Positions 47,216 to 59,419 are shown, counted from the first letter of the stretch. The stretch is DNA of 64,000 bases from Hyperoodon ampullatus (GCA_949752795.1 OX457058.1:159467353-159531352), one strand, 5' to 3'. Program-made: numbers and translations. Notes: generated by a model from the letters alone, not told the origin.

Positions 47216-47379
47216 AGCTGAAGAGACAAAAGAAGAAAAAGGTGGAATACACAGACAATCAAATAAGAGAAACCCTATTTATCACCAGAGACATTCAGGT
47301 GGGATCCCTGGAGAGCTACTTCTTAGTAGTGCAAGAGTGCAAGATGTTGGTAAAACTGATCCTCTAAACCAGTCCAGTC

Positions 47380-48790
47380 ACTGGTTTAGTATCATCCCCT
47401 CCAAGCTATCTATCAGAGGATACAATGGACCTTCTCTGGATAAAGAATACATCTTCCAGAACTTCCACAATTTTTCAGATATGATGGCTGATATTAAAAA
47501 TAACACCAAATATACCAAGAAAAACAACCAAAAGGAAAATATTTTAGAAACTGACTCACAGAAGACCCGTTATTGAAGTTATTAGACATAGATATTAAAA
47601 TAACTATGATTAGTAAGCTGAAAAATACAGATTACAAGGTGCATTATACTAGAGTCCCAGAAAATAAAATTCTAGAATTAAAAATGGAATAATTAATGTA
47701 TCAATAATGGTTCATTAATTGTGATAAGTGTACCATACTAAGGTAAGATGTTAGCAATAGGGGAAACTGGATGTAGGGTATGTGGGAATTCTGTGTACTA
47801 TTTTTGCAACTTTTCTGTAAGTCTATAGCTACTCTATAATTAAAAATTTTAAATGGAATAATTGAAATTATGAGCTCAAATGTGAGTTAAGAACAAATTT
47901 TATAGAGAAAAAGAAAGGATTGGGCTTCCCTGATGGCGCAGTGGTTGAACGTCCGCCTGCCGATGCAGGGGACACGGGTTCGTGCCCCGGTCCGGGAAGA
48001 TCCCACATGCCGCGGAGCGGCTTGGCCCGTGAGTCATGGCCGCTGAGCTTGTGCATCCGGAGCCTGTGTTCCGCAACGGGAGAGGCCCCAACAGTGAGAG
48101 GCCCGCATACCGCAAAAAAAAAAAAAAAAGAAAAAAAAGAAAAAAAAGAAAGGATTTATCAAAGAATGACAAGTCAGCAGAAAATATCTGGATTGAAGAA
48201 TAAAGAACAAATTAATAGAAAAATCCAGAAAAGAATATAACTATGAAAAAAAGTTAAAAATTCTAACTTTTGTAATTGAAGCCCCAGTAGTAGTGGATAA
48301 AAAGAAAGGGGTATAAATAATATTGGAAGGCATAATGGATAAGAATTTTCCAAAACTGAAGACAGCAAACCACAGATTCAAAAAACATTATAAAACAATC
48401 AGGATACATATATAGAATGTCACACTGGGGCACACTGATGTATCACTCTTGTAAAACAAACACAAAAAGAAAATCTTAAAAGTATCTAGAAAGTCAATAA
48501 AACTTATAGTGACTTCTCAACAAAAATGAAGAATAGAGGATAATAAATTAACATCTTTAAAATGCTAAAAAATAAAATGAGCCATCCTAAAATTCTGTAC
48601 TCAAGTGAACGTGAAAGGACATTTCCAAACAAACAAACACGGTGAGAAATCTTAACCAGCACATTCCCCTGAAAAGTTTAAATGGAGTCTTTAGGCAGGA
48701 GGAAAATCATATTAGATGGAAAAGTGGAAACGAAGAACACTAGAAAAAGTTTATATGTGAATATTGATGATATAAAATAGTAATATGAAC
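47380..48790 (+). repeat. Old L1/HAL1-type remnant, split by a SINE
   Basis: Contains GCTGATATTAAAAATAAC, GACATAGATATTAAAATAAC, a 3'-end-like block at 47690-47850 (TGATAAGTGTACCATACTAAG to CTCTATAATTAAAAAT), then after the SINE AAGAATTTTCCAAAACTGAAG, AATCTTAAAAGTATCTAG, ACATCTTTAAAATGCTAAAA, AAATTCTGTACTCAAGTG and TTTAGGCAGGAGGAAAATC. At least two fragments are probably joined. Boundaries are approximate and no frame is intact. Confidence 0.5.
47922..48142 (+). mobile_element. CHR-type SINE, sense
   Basis: GGGCTTCCCTGATGGCGC head (one change from consensus) and (A)n/(GAAAAAA)n tail. Duplications AAAAAGAAAGGATT at 47908-47921 and 48143-48156 are perfect over 14 bp. Inserted into the old L1/HAL1-like remnant. 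Confidence 0.95.
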
Positions 48791-48835
48791 ATTAATGGTA
48801 TAAAGTAATAAGTATAATACAGGGCCTAAATATAA

Positions 48836-48912
48836 ACACATACATACTATAAATATATACACACACATATACTCTACATATATGTATATGTGTGTGTATA
48901 TATATATATAAT
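48836..48912. repeat. TA/CA compound microsatellite
   Basis: ACACATACATACTATAAATATATACACACAC, then TATATGTATATGTGTGTG and TATATATATATA. Partly self-complementary. Confidence 0.85.
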
Positions 48913-49106
48913 TTAATAACAGCAATAATATAAAAGTTGGGATTGGAATTGTGGGTAAATGGAGTTAGCATTCTAAGATCCACACCTTGTCCACTGCGTG
49001 GAAAAGAAACTAAAGTACACTGAAATAATATCTATCTATCTACTGAAATATATATACCTTTTCATTTATCTTTCAATTTGTGTAACACACAGACATAAAT
49101 TTTCTT

Positions 49107-49137
<31 letters not shown>

Positions 49138-50299
49138 TTTCTCATCAATTTTTTTCTCTTGACAATTTAGCTTATTCATGGATATGTTATTTGGCTTGGA
49201 GTGGATTGTTGATACAGCAATTGCAATATTTGTGAAAAATCCTGTTCTGTTCACAGCAGGGATCCCTCATCAATAAACATTTATTAAGCAGCATGACGTG
49301 TTTTCCTGTTGCTACTGATGCTGTACATGTTCCATGACCTAAATAAAGAATTTAAGTCTGTGCTGATAATTTGGCATGTTTCAAATGCATTACATTCACT
49401 TAAAAGGAGAACAAGAATAAACTAATAAAAAGTAAGTTATATAAGAAAGCGATAACTCTGAGTTTAAATAGAACTAAAATAACTTTATGGCAACTGGTGT
49501 GTTGTCCCCCAACTTAAGACACAATTTTCCACACATATTTAGATATTTTTGCTAACTGGTATGCTTGAAGGTTGCAGTAGGGTTGTGATCGTGTGAAAAT
49601 CTGTAAGGATATATAAAACAAAAGTAACAAGGTGGCAGTGACAGGGCAAAGCTATATTACAATTCCAAGTGGATGGAATGATAAATTATCTGAGTGGATG
49701 GTCCTAGGGGGCCCAGTTCTTAGAGTTACCTCTTTCCCCTCTAGCACAGAGCTCTCATTGCCTTACAATGAAACTCTGATCTTGAAGAGAAAATTGGAGT
49801 CAGGTGAATTGAGTCCATTCTTATGCCCTATCTTTGCAATAATTTTAAAGGACATATGTCTTTGAAATAATTCTTTTGGATTTGATGGTGGCAACAAGAG
49901 GTCAGTAAATGTATTTATGACAGAAGGAAGAGATAGAAATATATAAAAGGGAAAATCCCAAATCACAGCAATAAACTCCTCTCACAGAGCTGAACATAAA
50001 AAGGAATACTTTCAGAGGAGCTTAAATCAGCAATCCTTGGAAATGTGTAATGTTTCAGTTTGCATCTTTTTTTTTTCTTTTTTCTTTCTTTTTAATCTAA
50101 CAGAAGAAACTTTGAAAGCTTGTCAGAAATCTTTTATTACTTTACAAGGTTCCACTGATAATTCAGTGCAATTCAAGGAAAGGTTTGGAGAGGCATGTTT
50201 ATCTGGTGGTTTTGGCATCCCCTATACTTAGGGTGACTCATAACCTGTGAGAATCGATGAATCTTTATTAAATACGTTCACAGCTTGCTGCCTCCAATG
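48913..50299. other. Unassigned, with a TC-rich run
   Basis: TCTCTGTCTCTGTCTCTCTC low-complexity tract at about 49108-49136 and a T-rich run at 50068-50092. Short open frames lack domains. No gene. Confidence 0.4.
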
Positions 50300-50480
50300 C
50301 CTCTCCCAGCACCTTATTCATACTTGGACCATGGAACTGACAATGCTTACTTCCACTGCACTCTGAGTTCCTTAAGGGCAAAGATTATTTCTTTATTCAG
50401 CTCTATATCTCTAGCATCTAGCAGAGTACTGGTTCCAAGTGGAAATCGATAAAAGTTTCCTAAATAAATAAATGATTAAA
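50300..50480 (+). repeat. L2 LINE 3' remnant, sense
   Basis: TGCACTCTGAGTTCCTTAAG, GGCAAAGATTATTTC, TATATCTCTAGCATCTAGC, AGAGTACTGGTTCC and TAAATAAATAAATG give the L2 3' end in sense. Confidence 0.75.
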
Positions 50481-50805
50481 GGAAATTTTAAGTTGAGGGT
50501 AGAGTGTGGTATGTTGTCTCATCTCTTCTAATTTGTGAAGGGATACCTGAATTTTGACATAGATTTTCATAAACTTGTTTGTTTGGAAGATCAAGAAAAA
50601 TGAGATGAGACTGGCAGTGAGACACAAGAGGCAGTGTTAGGAGATAATAAGGGTTTTGAGGTCAACATCTATTAACTCAGATATTTATTCCTGATTAATA
50701 TGTGCTACCAAATATTCAGGATTTGGAAATTAGCTTAGTGAAAGATACTTACACAATAGGGATAAAGTATTGAGGAAGGCAATCATTACAAAACATACCT
50801 TCTAG

Positions 50806-50959
50806 TGGGATAGGAAGGGTGGGAGGGAGGCTCAAGAGGGAGGGGATATGGGGATATATGTATGCATATAGCTGTTTCACTTTGTTATACAGCAGAAACT
50901 AACACAATATTGTAAAGCAATTATACTCCAATAAAGATGTAAAAAACAAACAAACAAAA
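50806..50959 (+). mobile_element. Severely 5'-truncated L1 with target duplication
   Basis: Only the last 150 bp of the cetartiodactyl L1: GGGATAGGAAGGGTGGGAGG through TTGTAAAGCAATTATACTCC and CAATAAAGATGT, then an A/CAAA tail. Target duplication ATACCTTCTAG at 50795-50805 and 50960-50970. It matches the 3' end of 9741-10216 closely. Confidence 0.93.
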
Positions 50960-50989
50960 ATACCTTCTAGAGGAGGAAGATAAACCATT

Positions 50990-52440
50990 AACCTCTTGTT
51001 AGTACATATACAGACAAGGAAATTAGATGCAGATAAATGCTATGAAGAAGATAAAAGAGGTGAAGCGGCATGGAGGCATCACAGCTAGTGTGGTCTGAGA
51101 AGCGCTGTCTGAAGAGGTGATATTTGAAGCAGTCATATGGGGAAAGTGTTTCTGAAATAGGAAGAACAGCAAATGGAAAGGCCTAATATTAGAAGAAGCT
51201 ACATAGTTTCAAAGTACAGGGGAAATAATGCCACTGTGGATGAGTTTGTTGAACAAGGGGTAGAGCGGGTAGATACTAAGTTGAAGAGGGAGATATCTAT
51301 AATAGGTCTTAGGGGCTTTCACACACAAGGCTACTATTTACTGGTACATACTTTGGGGTGCTAGTTGTTAAGGTGTTGAAATATTTCTACACTACTTGAT
51401 AAATACTATACTACTTCTATACTACTGGCCAAAACCCTTAAAATGCCTACTTTGATGACTTCAGTCTGTACCTGGGACCCCATAGTCCTCCTCATGATTC
51501 GGCAACTAAAGGGTAAATGAGATCTGCAACAGGCAGCCTCTAGGGCCCTGCTTCAGCACTCTCACCTGTGCATAGTCTAACCCTTAGTGCACATGCTGTG
51601 CCCAGTGATAAATATTTTGAACATCACTTCTGGTTTTGGGCAGTGGAGGGGGATATAAGTAGATTTTATTAAAGAGCAACGGGAAACTATTGGAGGTTTT
51701 CACATAAAAGAGAACAATGACCTGATTTAAACTTTAAAAAGATTACTGTGGCTGCTATATGGAGGGGTACAACTAGTAGGAGAAACTAGAAATGAGAGCC
51801 CTGGCAAAAGTAGATTATTAATAGGTGAGAGGTGATAGTGGCTTTGATTGGAATTGAAGCAATAGAGATAAGAAACAATCGGATTCAGGATAAAATTTAG
51901 AGATAGAATTGTTTATTTTTTTAAATTAATGTTTGGGATATGGGATTGGAAAGACAGAAGAAAATCAAGAATGATTCTTAATTTATTAATTTGAACAACT
52001 GGGTATGTAGTAATGCATTTTACTGAGGTTGAAAAAAGCATGGGGAGTCAGGAGCAAGGTTTTAGAGGGGTAGGAATCCATAGTTATATTTTCACCAAGT
52101 TAGGTTTGAAATAACTATTAGATATCCAATTGGAAATGTTGAGTTGGCAACTGGGAATTTAGGGATAGGGTCAAGCAGCAGAGAAAGGAAATAAGTTCTG
52201 TATATAGAGAATATACACATAGAGATTCTGAGATTAATAAACAAACCAGTGTTTGAGGCTGCAGGAACGTGTCTCTACTTATTCACCATAGATAGAGTAC
52301 ACGTAGATAGGAAGAAAGGAGGGCCAAGGATCTGTTCCTGGAAGATTCCAACATTTACATATAAAGGAAAATCCAGTAAAGGGTATTGAGAGGAGACACT
52401 AGTGAGACAGGTGCACAACCTGATAAGTGATGTCTTGGAA
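50990..52440 (-). repeat. Long L2 LINE remnant, antisense
   Basis: The most extended L2 here. In order: ATGCTATGAAGAAGATAAAA, GAGGTGATATTTGAAGCAG, AACAGCAAATGGAAAGGCC, GGAAACTATTGGAGG, AATGACCTGATTTAAAC, ATTACTGTGGCTGCTATATGG, GATATCCAATTGGAAATG and GAGGGCCAAGGATCTGTTC. The stretch 51360-51650 does not fit L2 and may be an unknown insert. No reading frame survives. Confidence 0.65.
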
Positions 52441-52529
52441 TAAAATAAAATTAGAAGTAAATATCTAAAGTATGAGATTACCTTGAACTTCAGAGTTTTT
52501 TTCCCTAGTATTCATCCTTCTTAATTTCA

Positions 52530-52945
52530 GTGACAGTGCCATCCCCACACTGTCTTACCTGGGAGCATCACCACCTAGCTAGAAACCACATTTCCTGGTC
52601 TCCCTTCTACCTAAGCGAAGCCATAGAACTAAGCCCTGGCCAGTGAAATGTAACCAGCGAGATGTGGTAATGTGTGCAATGTCTGTGTCAAATTCTTTAG
52701 AAAGTTCTCACTCCTTGCACTCTTTTCTTCCTCCACTTGCTGGGAAATGGAGACAGCAGGTACAGCTGCCTTGAACTCAGTCATGGAATCTTCATGTTGA
52801 GGAGGGCTACACCACAGCACTGGCTGAGGACTGTCAACTTATGGACTGTTATACAGAAGAAAAATAAATATAATAAATTTCTCCTTCGTTTAAGCCTCTG
52901 TAGTTTCAGATCTCTTTGTTACAGCAGTTCACCATACACTAATTA
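52530..52945 (+). repeat. Unclassified common mammalian repeat, sense
   Basis: AAACCACATTTCCTGGTCTCC, AGAACTAAGCCCTGGCCAGTG, AAATGTAACCAGCGAG, TCCTCCACTTGCTGGGAAATG, and the tail GTTTAAGCCTCTGTAGTTTC with TTTGTTACAGCAG. Antisense relatives lie at 37745-38130 and about 58640-58750. Confidence 0.5.
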
Positions 52946-53799
52946 ATTCAAGAGGTAAGGTTGCTGGTGTTAATATCTTGCAGGACTATTGTTAGGGGAG
53001 CCCTTACCTGGAAGGAGCTCTTCATTGTACAAATATTTACTGACTTATGCGTGAGGTTCCAGGAATCATTTTAATTGCTTGGGACACAACAGTGAACAAA
53101 AACAAACAAATAAAAAAACAGAAAAAACCTCAGCCCTCATTGAATGCACATTTTAAGCAGGGTTTTCTTTCTGAGGTTAACTTTTTTAACCTAGTCTTCT
53201 TAACTTTTCCATCCTTCACTTGTGTTGGCTGCTGCTTCTTGCTGACTATAAAGAGGTCCAAGCTATCTTTTCCTATTTCTTACAGATACTAATTAAGTAA
53301 AATCTACCCTGTGGAACAAACTTTTGTTGAATTCCATTAAGCAAGTTAAGCCCTTCAACCACTGAGCATTAATAATACTTTCCACTAACAGCACATCTTT
53401 TCTATTAATTTTCACACTATAATTATATTCTGTCTTTTTATACATGTATAAACTACTACACTTTTCATATACCTAGGGCAGGGACTTATTTATTTTTTAT
53501 ATTCCATGTGCATGTATAACATGCTCAAAAAAGGCTGGTTGAATATATGATCCAAATTCTGTCATTCAGCATCTCTTATCATTTATCATTCATTTGCTGA
53601 TTTATTCATCAAACAATTATTGTGTCTGCTATGAATATGTCTTAGGTATGGTATACAAGGACTTATGCATTCAGAGGACATGCAGAGAAGGAAAGAAAAG
53701 AAAGAAAAGTGAAAAGTTGAATTAAAACTCTAACTATTTAGGTCTTTTATTATTTTGCTAAAATTTCTTTTTAATATTTTAAATGACAGATAGAGAATA
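52946..53799. repeat. Short antisense L2 pieces in unassigned sequence
   Basis: AAATATTTACTGACTTATGC with CACAACAGTGAACAAAAAC (about 53028-53160) and TTATTCATCAAACAATTATTG (about 53600-53690) look like antisense L2 ends. A GAAAGAAAA run lies at 53691-53710. The rest is unassigned. Confidence 0.45.
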
Positions 53800-54657
53800 C
53801 TATCACTGCTGGCTGTTCAAACTGCCAACAACAGAGAGCAGTGCTGAGCCCCCTGTATGGCACCATTGCTTGAGAAGATGAACTGGGCACCTAATGGCAA
53901 GTTGATTATGTAAGCATATTCCAAGAGCAGGCAGGGTCTCAGCCAGCACCATGTCCGAGGGCTTATGATATGTTTGATCTGCTGACATGGGATCCCATGA
54001 AACATCACATCACACTAAGCAACTGACTTCACAGCAAATACAGTTCATGAAAGGACCCACAACTCTGGTATCAGCTGGTCATATCACATACTGCACTCCC
54101 AAAAAGCTGTCTATCAAATAGAGCATGGGAAGAGCCTGATGAAGACAGAGCCAAAGCTCCAGATTGGAGGAAATACTTTTCAGAAATAGGACACCAACCT
54201 TCAGGACACAATGTGTACCCTGAATCAATGAGACTTATATGCTATTTTTTCCCCAGGAGGAAGACTACATGGGTTCAAGATGCTCAAATGGTCCCACTTA
54301 CCACCACCTGAATGGCTCACTTGGGGAATATGTGCTTCCTGTCCCTGTGACTCTGGATTGAGTAGGGTCAGAGGTCCTGGTCCCCAGAGGGAAATACATG
54401 CTAGAGGACATGGCAGAAGTGTCACTGAATTGTAAGCTTGACTTCAAGCAGGGCACTTTGTGTTCCTGTGTTCAAGGACTTCCAGGCAAGAAGGGACATC
54501 ATCATCTTGGATTACTAAGCATTGATCAGCAAAAAGATGGTAGGATTGTTGTTGTACAATAAAGATAAGGATATACTGAATAGCCAAGCCAATCACTTGG
54601 CTTTTTATTGCCTTGCCCAATTGTCATGGTAAATAGCCTTGTTCGGTAATCACAGTC
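53800..54657 (+). pseudogene. ERVL pol (integrase-region) remnant, inactivated
   Basis: Nucleotide phrases such as GGCAAGTTGATTATGT, CTTCACAGCAAA, AAGACAGAGCCAAAGCTCC, CACTTGGGGAATATGTGC and GGTCCTGGTCCCCAGAGGG follow the order of an ERVL integrase and pol 3' end. Stops and indels occur in every plus frame, with no plus-strand open frame over 60 codons in the block, so it encodes nothing. All longer open frames listed here run antisense and are chance. Confidence 0.55.
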
Positions 54658-55036
54658 TGTTATGGGCTGAATTGTGTCCCTCCCATATGTTGAAGTCCTA
54701 ACCCCCATGTGACATTAAGATAGGGCCTGTGAGGAAGTGGTTAAAATTGATGGGTGGAACTCTAATCTGATTGGATTGATAAACTTCCAAGAAGAGGAAG
54801 AGACTCTGGAGATCTCACTCAGTCTCTCTCCACATGCACACAGAGAAGAGGCCAGAAAAGGCCACAGAGAGAAGGTTGTCATCTACAAGCCAGGAAAAGA
54901 GGCCTTATGAAAAACCAATCTGATGGAATCTTGATCTTAAACTTGCTAGCTTCCAGAACTGTGAGAAAATAAATTTTTGTTGTTTAAACCACTCACTCCA
55001 TGGTATTCTATTATGGCAGCCTAGGAAGACTAATGC
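54658..55036 (+). mobile_element. MaLR-type LTR nested in the ERVL remnant
   Basis: Starts TGTTATGGGCTGAATTGTG and has ATGTTGAAGTCCTAACCCCC, TCTACAAGCCAGGAAAAG, TCCAGAACTGTGAGAAAATAAA and ends GGAAGACTAATGCA. Clear ERVL-MaLR structure, about 379 bp. Flanking five bases (CAGTC and TAATC) agree only at three positions, so the target duplication is decayed or the ends are slightly off. Confidence 0.8.
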
Positions 55037-55713
55037 ATAATCTTAATAGAGCATGATGACCAGGAACTCAGAGAGAGAGAGAGAGATAGTCTGAGTAATA
55101 TCACCAGCAAAACCACTGCAGCAAACAGAATTGCCCCCTGAGCAGAAGATCTGGCTCACTCATCAGATCAGCTGTTACTGTAACTTGTCTCAATAATCTT
55201 TCTCCACCAAGTTTCCTCAAATAAGAGAGGACCATCAGAAACTTGGAGGAACCACTTCCTGGACATCTATGAAGAAGTGCATTTGAGCAGCACAAGAGGT
55301 GGACTGCAGTCAACAAGGAAGATAACTGTAAGCTCTTGTTGCCCCAGCTGCAAGGAGTGTGGTCAGAAAACTCTCTTCAACTGTCAGGTTGTTAGGGATG
55401 GCCCCAACTGCAGAGAATTGCCAATAGCAAAGCCACACCCTTCTGGCAGAAGCCCATATTTCATATCTGTGGAGGCAGAACTAAAAAGACCTCGCCATTT
55501 TTAGTAGGACAACTATGAAGGGCCATTTCAGGTCCTGAGCTTCCCATGGGGCTGGGTGAGGTACTGGCTCTCAATCAAGGCTCCACTTCCGTCTCTACCC
55601 AGTCCTGCTTCCTCCTCTCCCTCCTCAGGGATGATTTCAAGGTCACTTCCTAATAAACTTTCTGAGCAATAAACTGTCTCCGAGTCTTCTTCCCAGAGAA
55701 CCCAAGTTGTGAC

Positions 55714-58625
55714 ATGCTCTGAATGACATCAATGATACAAATTGTCATTTAGTCCAGACACTTTGAAATTATTTTTTAAGATTCCATAAGTAATGCTTCA
55801 TATAAAATAACTAGATTAAAGATTTTTCTTAAAAAATCAGAATAAGGACATTTTTGTATTTTTATTTTAAGGTTAGTACTAGAATTTATAATATATTAAT
55901 AAAGTTTACACCTAATGATAAGATGATGCTTCTAACTACTAAAAAACAAAAATTCACTCAAGTGGAAAACATTATTACAAAAACAAATTCATTTTTCAAA
56001 AGAATTTAATTTTGAAGTTTTATACAATCTAATATGAAATGTATATAACTTATATTTTTCACTTTTGAATTAATTTATTAACTTAATGTTTTATTTGCAA
56101 AGAAAGGTAGCATTAGATTAAAAATAGACAAAGTAAGCCAAAGCAAGCCAAATTTTCATATAAATTCAAAAATAAGATTCAATTTATATTTTGGACCAAA
56201 GATTGTATGCATTCCTTTATCTCAAATCTTTACTTAATTGCATCGTAATAGTTGTAGTAAAACAGCCCATATGGTGGTAACTGCATAATACATTTATGAA
56301 GTGGCAGTTTTTCACATATGAGATGTGTCAGTTTTCTGAGAACAGAGAACTTTCTTAATTACCTTGGTTGTTCCTATTTGCTACTTTAGAAATTTCCTTC
56401 TCAATTCAGATCTACTGGAACATAGTTTTAACATGCAAGGCAACAACTCTAAGCTTCAACACATATTTGCATATGTAAAGGAGAACTCATGTTTGCACTC
56501 CATGCTTTTTATAGTTAGCTTGGTAGTCTTATGTAAATCCATTCATAAAACAAGTTTTCACATACATTTATGGAAATTGCAGGTACATGGTTAGAGTCCG
56601 TTTTTCTTTAGAGTATCTGTAAAGATTTATGAGATCCTTGGCAAAGGTTACTATGCAGGAAGAGCCCATACAAAAAAAAATAAGGCATATGCCACAGCTT
56701 TGTTATGCTTCAACGTGTAAATAGAACTGTCCCTCTTGGGATTTGCCACGTGTATTGTTTGATTTTCCTTTTCCTCCATAACTAAGAAATAAATTCTCAG
56801 CCAGTTTGAACTTGCTTGAATGGATCATGTAGACTCTGTAGGTTCTGAACTCATTTCTTTGCTTTCATATTCAGAAGTGTGGTGGTGGTGGTGAAAGAAA
56901 AAATGTCAGGATATTAACAATCTGAATACGGATAGATATAATAGACATGGAATATTTGAGCTCTCAGGGCATAATGACTGCACCTAGCCTGGGTCTCTAC
57001 AAGCCAAATACTTCTAACTCCAGATAGATGACAATATCTAGGTGATGGAAAATAAAGTGTGGTTGGGCATTGCAGCAAGCTGAAGAGAGTACATTCTATC
57101 TAAAGGCAATAAAATACAATTTAAAAAATAGATTAATACTTCTGCAAGTTTTAATCAGTGGGGCAACACTGATGACCCCTACTAGTCCACCCAAACTCAT
57201 TTTTTTACTGATTTTTTTTCACTGATTCCTGAGTAGAGTGATTGCAGAGACTGTAATATTGAAAATGAATCTTTTCATAAAGAATTTGAAGGGAATGGTC
57301 TGGAGATGGAATTAAAGTCTCCTGACACCCAATTTGGAGTTGTTTCTCTGAGGTTAATGTCTTTGAGATTGAACAAAGTTTGCTCTCCTCAATTGGACAT
57401 TCCCAAATTCCATTCAAGATTTAACAATTATTTTCAAATGCAACTGTGATGTATTAGATTGTATTATATTGACTACCACCTAAGCCTCTTAGACCTATAA
57501 GAAGCTAGATATTCTTTCCTGGGGTATCCAGATTGTGAGGCAAATATGACACATGATGTCAATAAGAAATGCTGTTTATATAGTTCTATTCATGAAAAAT
57601 AATTTCTGTTTGAACAATTCTGTTAATTTTCCCATGTGGTGGTATTTTTAGTTTCTAAGTCAGTCATGTCAATGCACAAGGAAAAAAAAGCAATTCATAA
57701 CTCTGCAAAGAAATACAGCCTCTTCCACTTCATCTGTGTTTCATCTTGATTATCAACACATTTGTCATCCCCCCTGTAATTTATTCATTATTTTTACCAG
57801 AGGAATATAAAGGGAAAAAAGAAGATAAGTGCACTTGTCAAAATGTGAGACAGATGCTCTAACAATGATTGGAAACAATTAATGTTCTCAGGGAGAAGCA
57901 ACAGGCTGGGTTTGTGTTTAGCCTCAGATTTTTTACAGCAAACAGACTTGGGAAATATGCAAATGTAAAATAAAGGTTTTATTTTCCAAGCAAGGGAAAA
58001 CAGTATTCTCTGACTGCATTGTTGTACATTTCTGTTATGATCTGACAGTTTAGACCTTTTCGGCAAAATCTTTAAGAACAATGGGAGCAAAATGCAAATG
58101 AGCAGCTTTGAAGAGTGATTCTATGACTTTTCCTTCTGAATCACCAAATTGAAAATGTCCTGCAATTGAAATGGCTGTGGGATGGTGGACTGACAAGCAG
58201 AATGAAGATAAATGTTTGTGTCTGATCACACTTTAATTCCAATTGGACACAACAAAGTAAGAGTGCCTCCACTCACCTTTGCAATATTTCTATTTGTTCT
58301 TTCTTTTATTGAAGAGATTTCAGTTCCACTACCTTTTGGACTCTGACACTAATTTGCTGCACCTCATCTAGCAACCTACTCCTATAATCTTACTCTAGAC
58401 CTTGTAATCAATATAATCTCATTCTTTGATCATTACCTCCTACCCTGATAGCTCACTTATCTTTTCCACTCACTCCTGTACTTCCATTTTAACAATTTTC
58501 CAACCATGCAGAATTTATTATTGCTGTAACCAATATCTGATTATCCTCTGCTTTAAGATTCTTGGCAGGATCACACCACCCAGAATCAGGATTGGACTCT
58601 CTTCAAAGTTATGACCACAAATGCC
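55714..58625. other. Repeat-poor block, no recognised gene
   Basis: Nearly 3 kb of AT-rich sequence with no named repeat. A GTGGTGGTGGTGGTG run lies at 56880-56893. The 98-codon minus frame 57794-58090 shows no domain. Could include old regulatory sequence, but I see no direct sign. Confidence 0.35.
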
Positions 58626-58639
58626 AGTGTGCCCTCAAC

Positions 58640-58751
58640 ACTAACAACAAATCTGATGTGTTAGGATAGGTTAGGCTGTGTGGAAAATACACACAATGGC
58701 TCAAAAGAAGTTTACTTCTCATTGACATAACAGTCCAAGGTGAATCTTATG
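58640..58751 (-). repeat. Unclassified common mammalian repeat, antisense
   Basis: TTAGGATAGGTTAGGCTGTG, then AAAAGAAGTTTACTTCTC and CATAACAGTCCAAGGTG match the antisense start of the family at 37745-38130. Truncated by the palindromic stretch that follows. Confidence 0.4.
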
Positions 58752-58815
58752 ATTAGGTCACAAGACCTAATTAGGTCATAAGACCTCCTAATCAGAGGAG
58801 ACCTAATAGATCTCC
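58752..58815. repeat. Cluster of short inverted repeats
   Basis: ATTAGGTC-ACAA-GACCTAAT (58752-58771) is a perfect 8-bp-arm palindrome. AGGTC-ATAA-GACCT (58773-58786) repeats the plan directly after it, and GGAGA...TCTCC (58798-58815) adds a third. Seen directly. Function unknown. Confidence 0.8.
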
Positions 58816-58899
58816 TCTTACGGCTCCCTGTAAGTTATGCCAGATTGTATTTCATAAAGGCAGTTGCAAATACATCTGTCATCCTACAAGCTTTCCTAC

Positions 58900-59390
58900 A
58901 CACGAGTGTCTGTTTCTCTACGCCTTGAAACTCGGTGGTCCCTATGACTTCTTTAACCAACAGAATACTGATGCTTTGATGCTCTGCAAATTCTGGTTGT
59001 AGCTCTATCTACTTTGGCAGTTTCTGCTTACCCTGCTTGACATTATATGCTTGAGATGTCACTCTAGGTACCCAGCTACCATTCTGTTAGAAGCACAAGG
59101 CAAATGAAGCAACCATGTGGAGACTCTTTGATAGACAGCCTCCAATGAGATTCCAGCTGATGTCCAGCAACAGTGGTCAGTTAAATGACTGGGTCATCCT
59201 GAATGTTCATCCTTCAGATGATTCCAACAATAGCATCTGAGTGAACTGAATGAAAGCCCATGTGAGAAAATGCACAAGTGAACCCATCCAACCCACAGAG
59301 TCATGAGGAAAAATAACTGTTGATTTAACCATTAGAATTTTGGATGGTTTGTTGTGCAGGAATAGATAACCTGAAGGTTAGGCCTGAGCA
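58900..59390 (+). repeat. Possible LTR-like or unclassified old repeat
   Basis: ATGTCACTCTAGGTACCCAGC, ACCATTCTGTTAGAAGCAC, CCATGTGGAGACTC, and GGATGGTTTGTTGTGCAGG with AATAGATAACCTGAAGG resemble an old mammalian repeat with a MaLR-like 3' end. Not assigned to a family. Confidence 0.35.
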
Positions 59391-59419
59391 ATAAAGATCA
59401 CTTAGGTATATTTTCTACA

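Larger units (their letters stand above)
53800..55713 (+). mobile_element. Decayed ERVL-type provirus 3' part with terminal LTR
   Basis: Sense-oriented remnant of an ERVL-class endogenous retrovirus. 53800-54657 corresponds to the end of pol (integrase region). 55037-55388 appears to continue internal sequence. A terminal LTR-like unit runs from TGTTAGGGATGG (about 55389) to GTTGTGACA (about 55713), with AATAAAC hexamers near 55653 and 55668. A MaLR LTR sits inside. The 5' half of the provirus is absent. Family assignment is from recall of pol nucleotide phrases. Confidence 0.6.
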
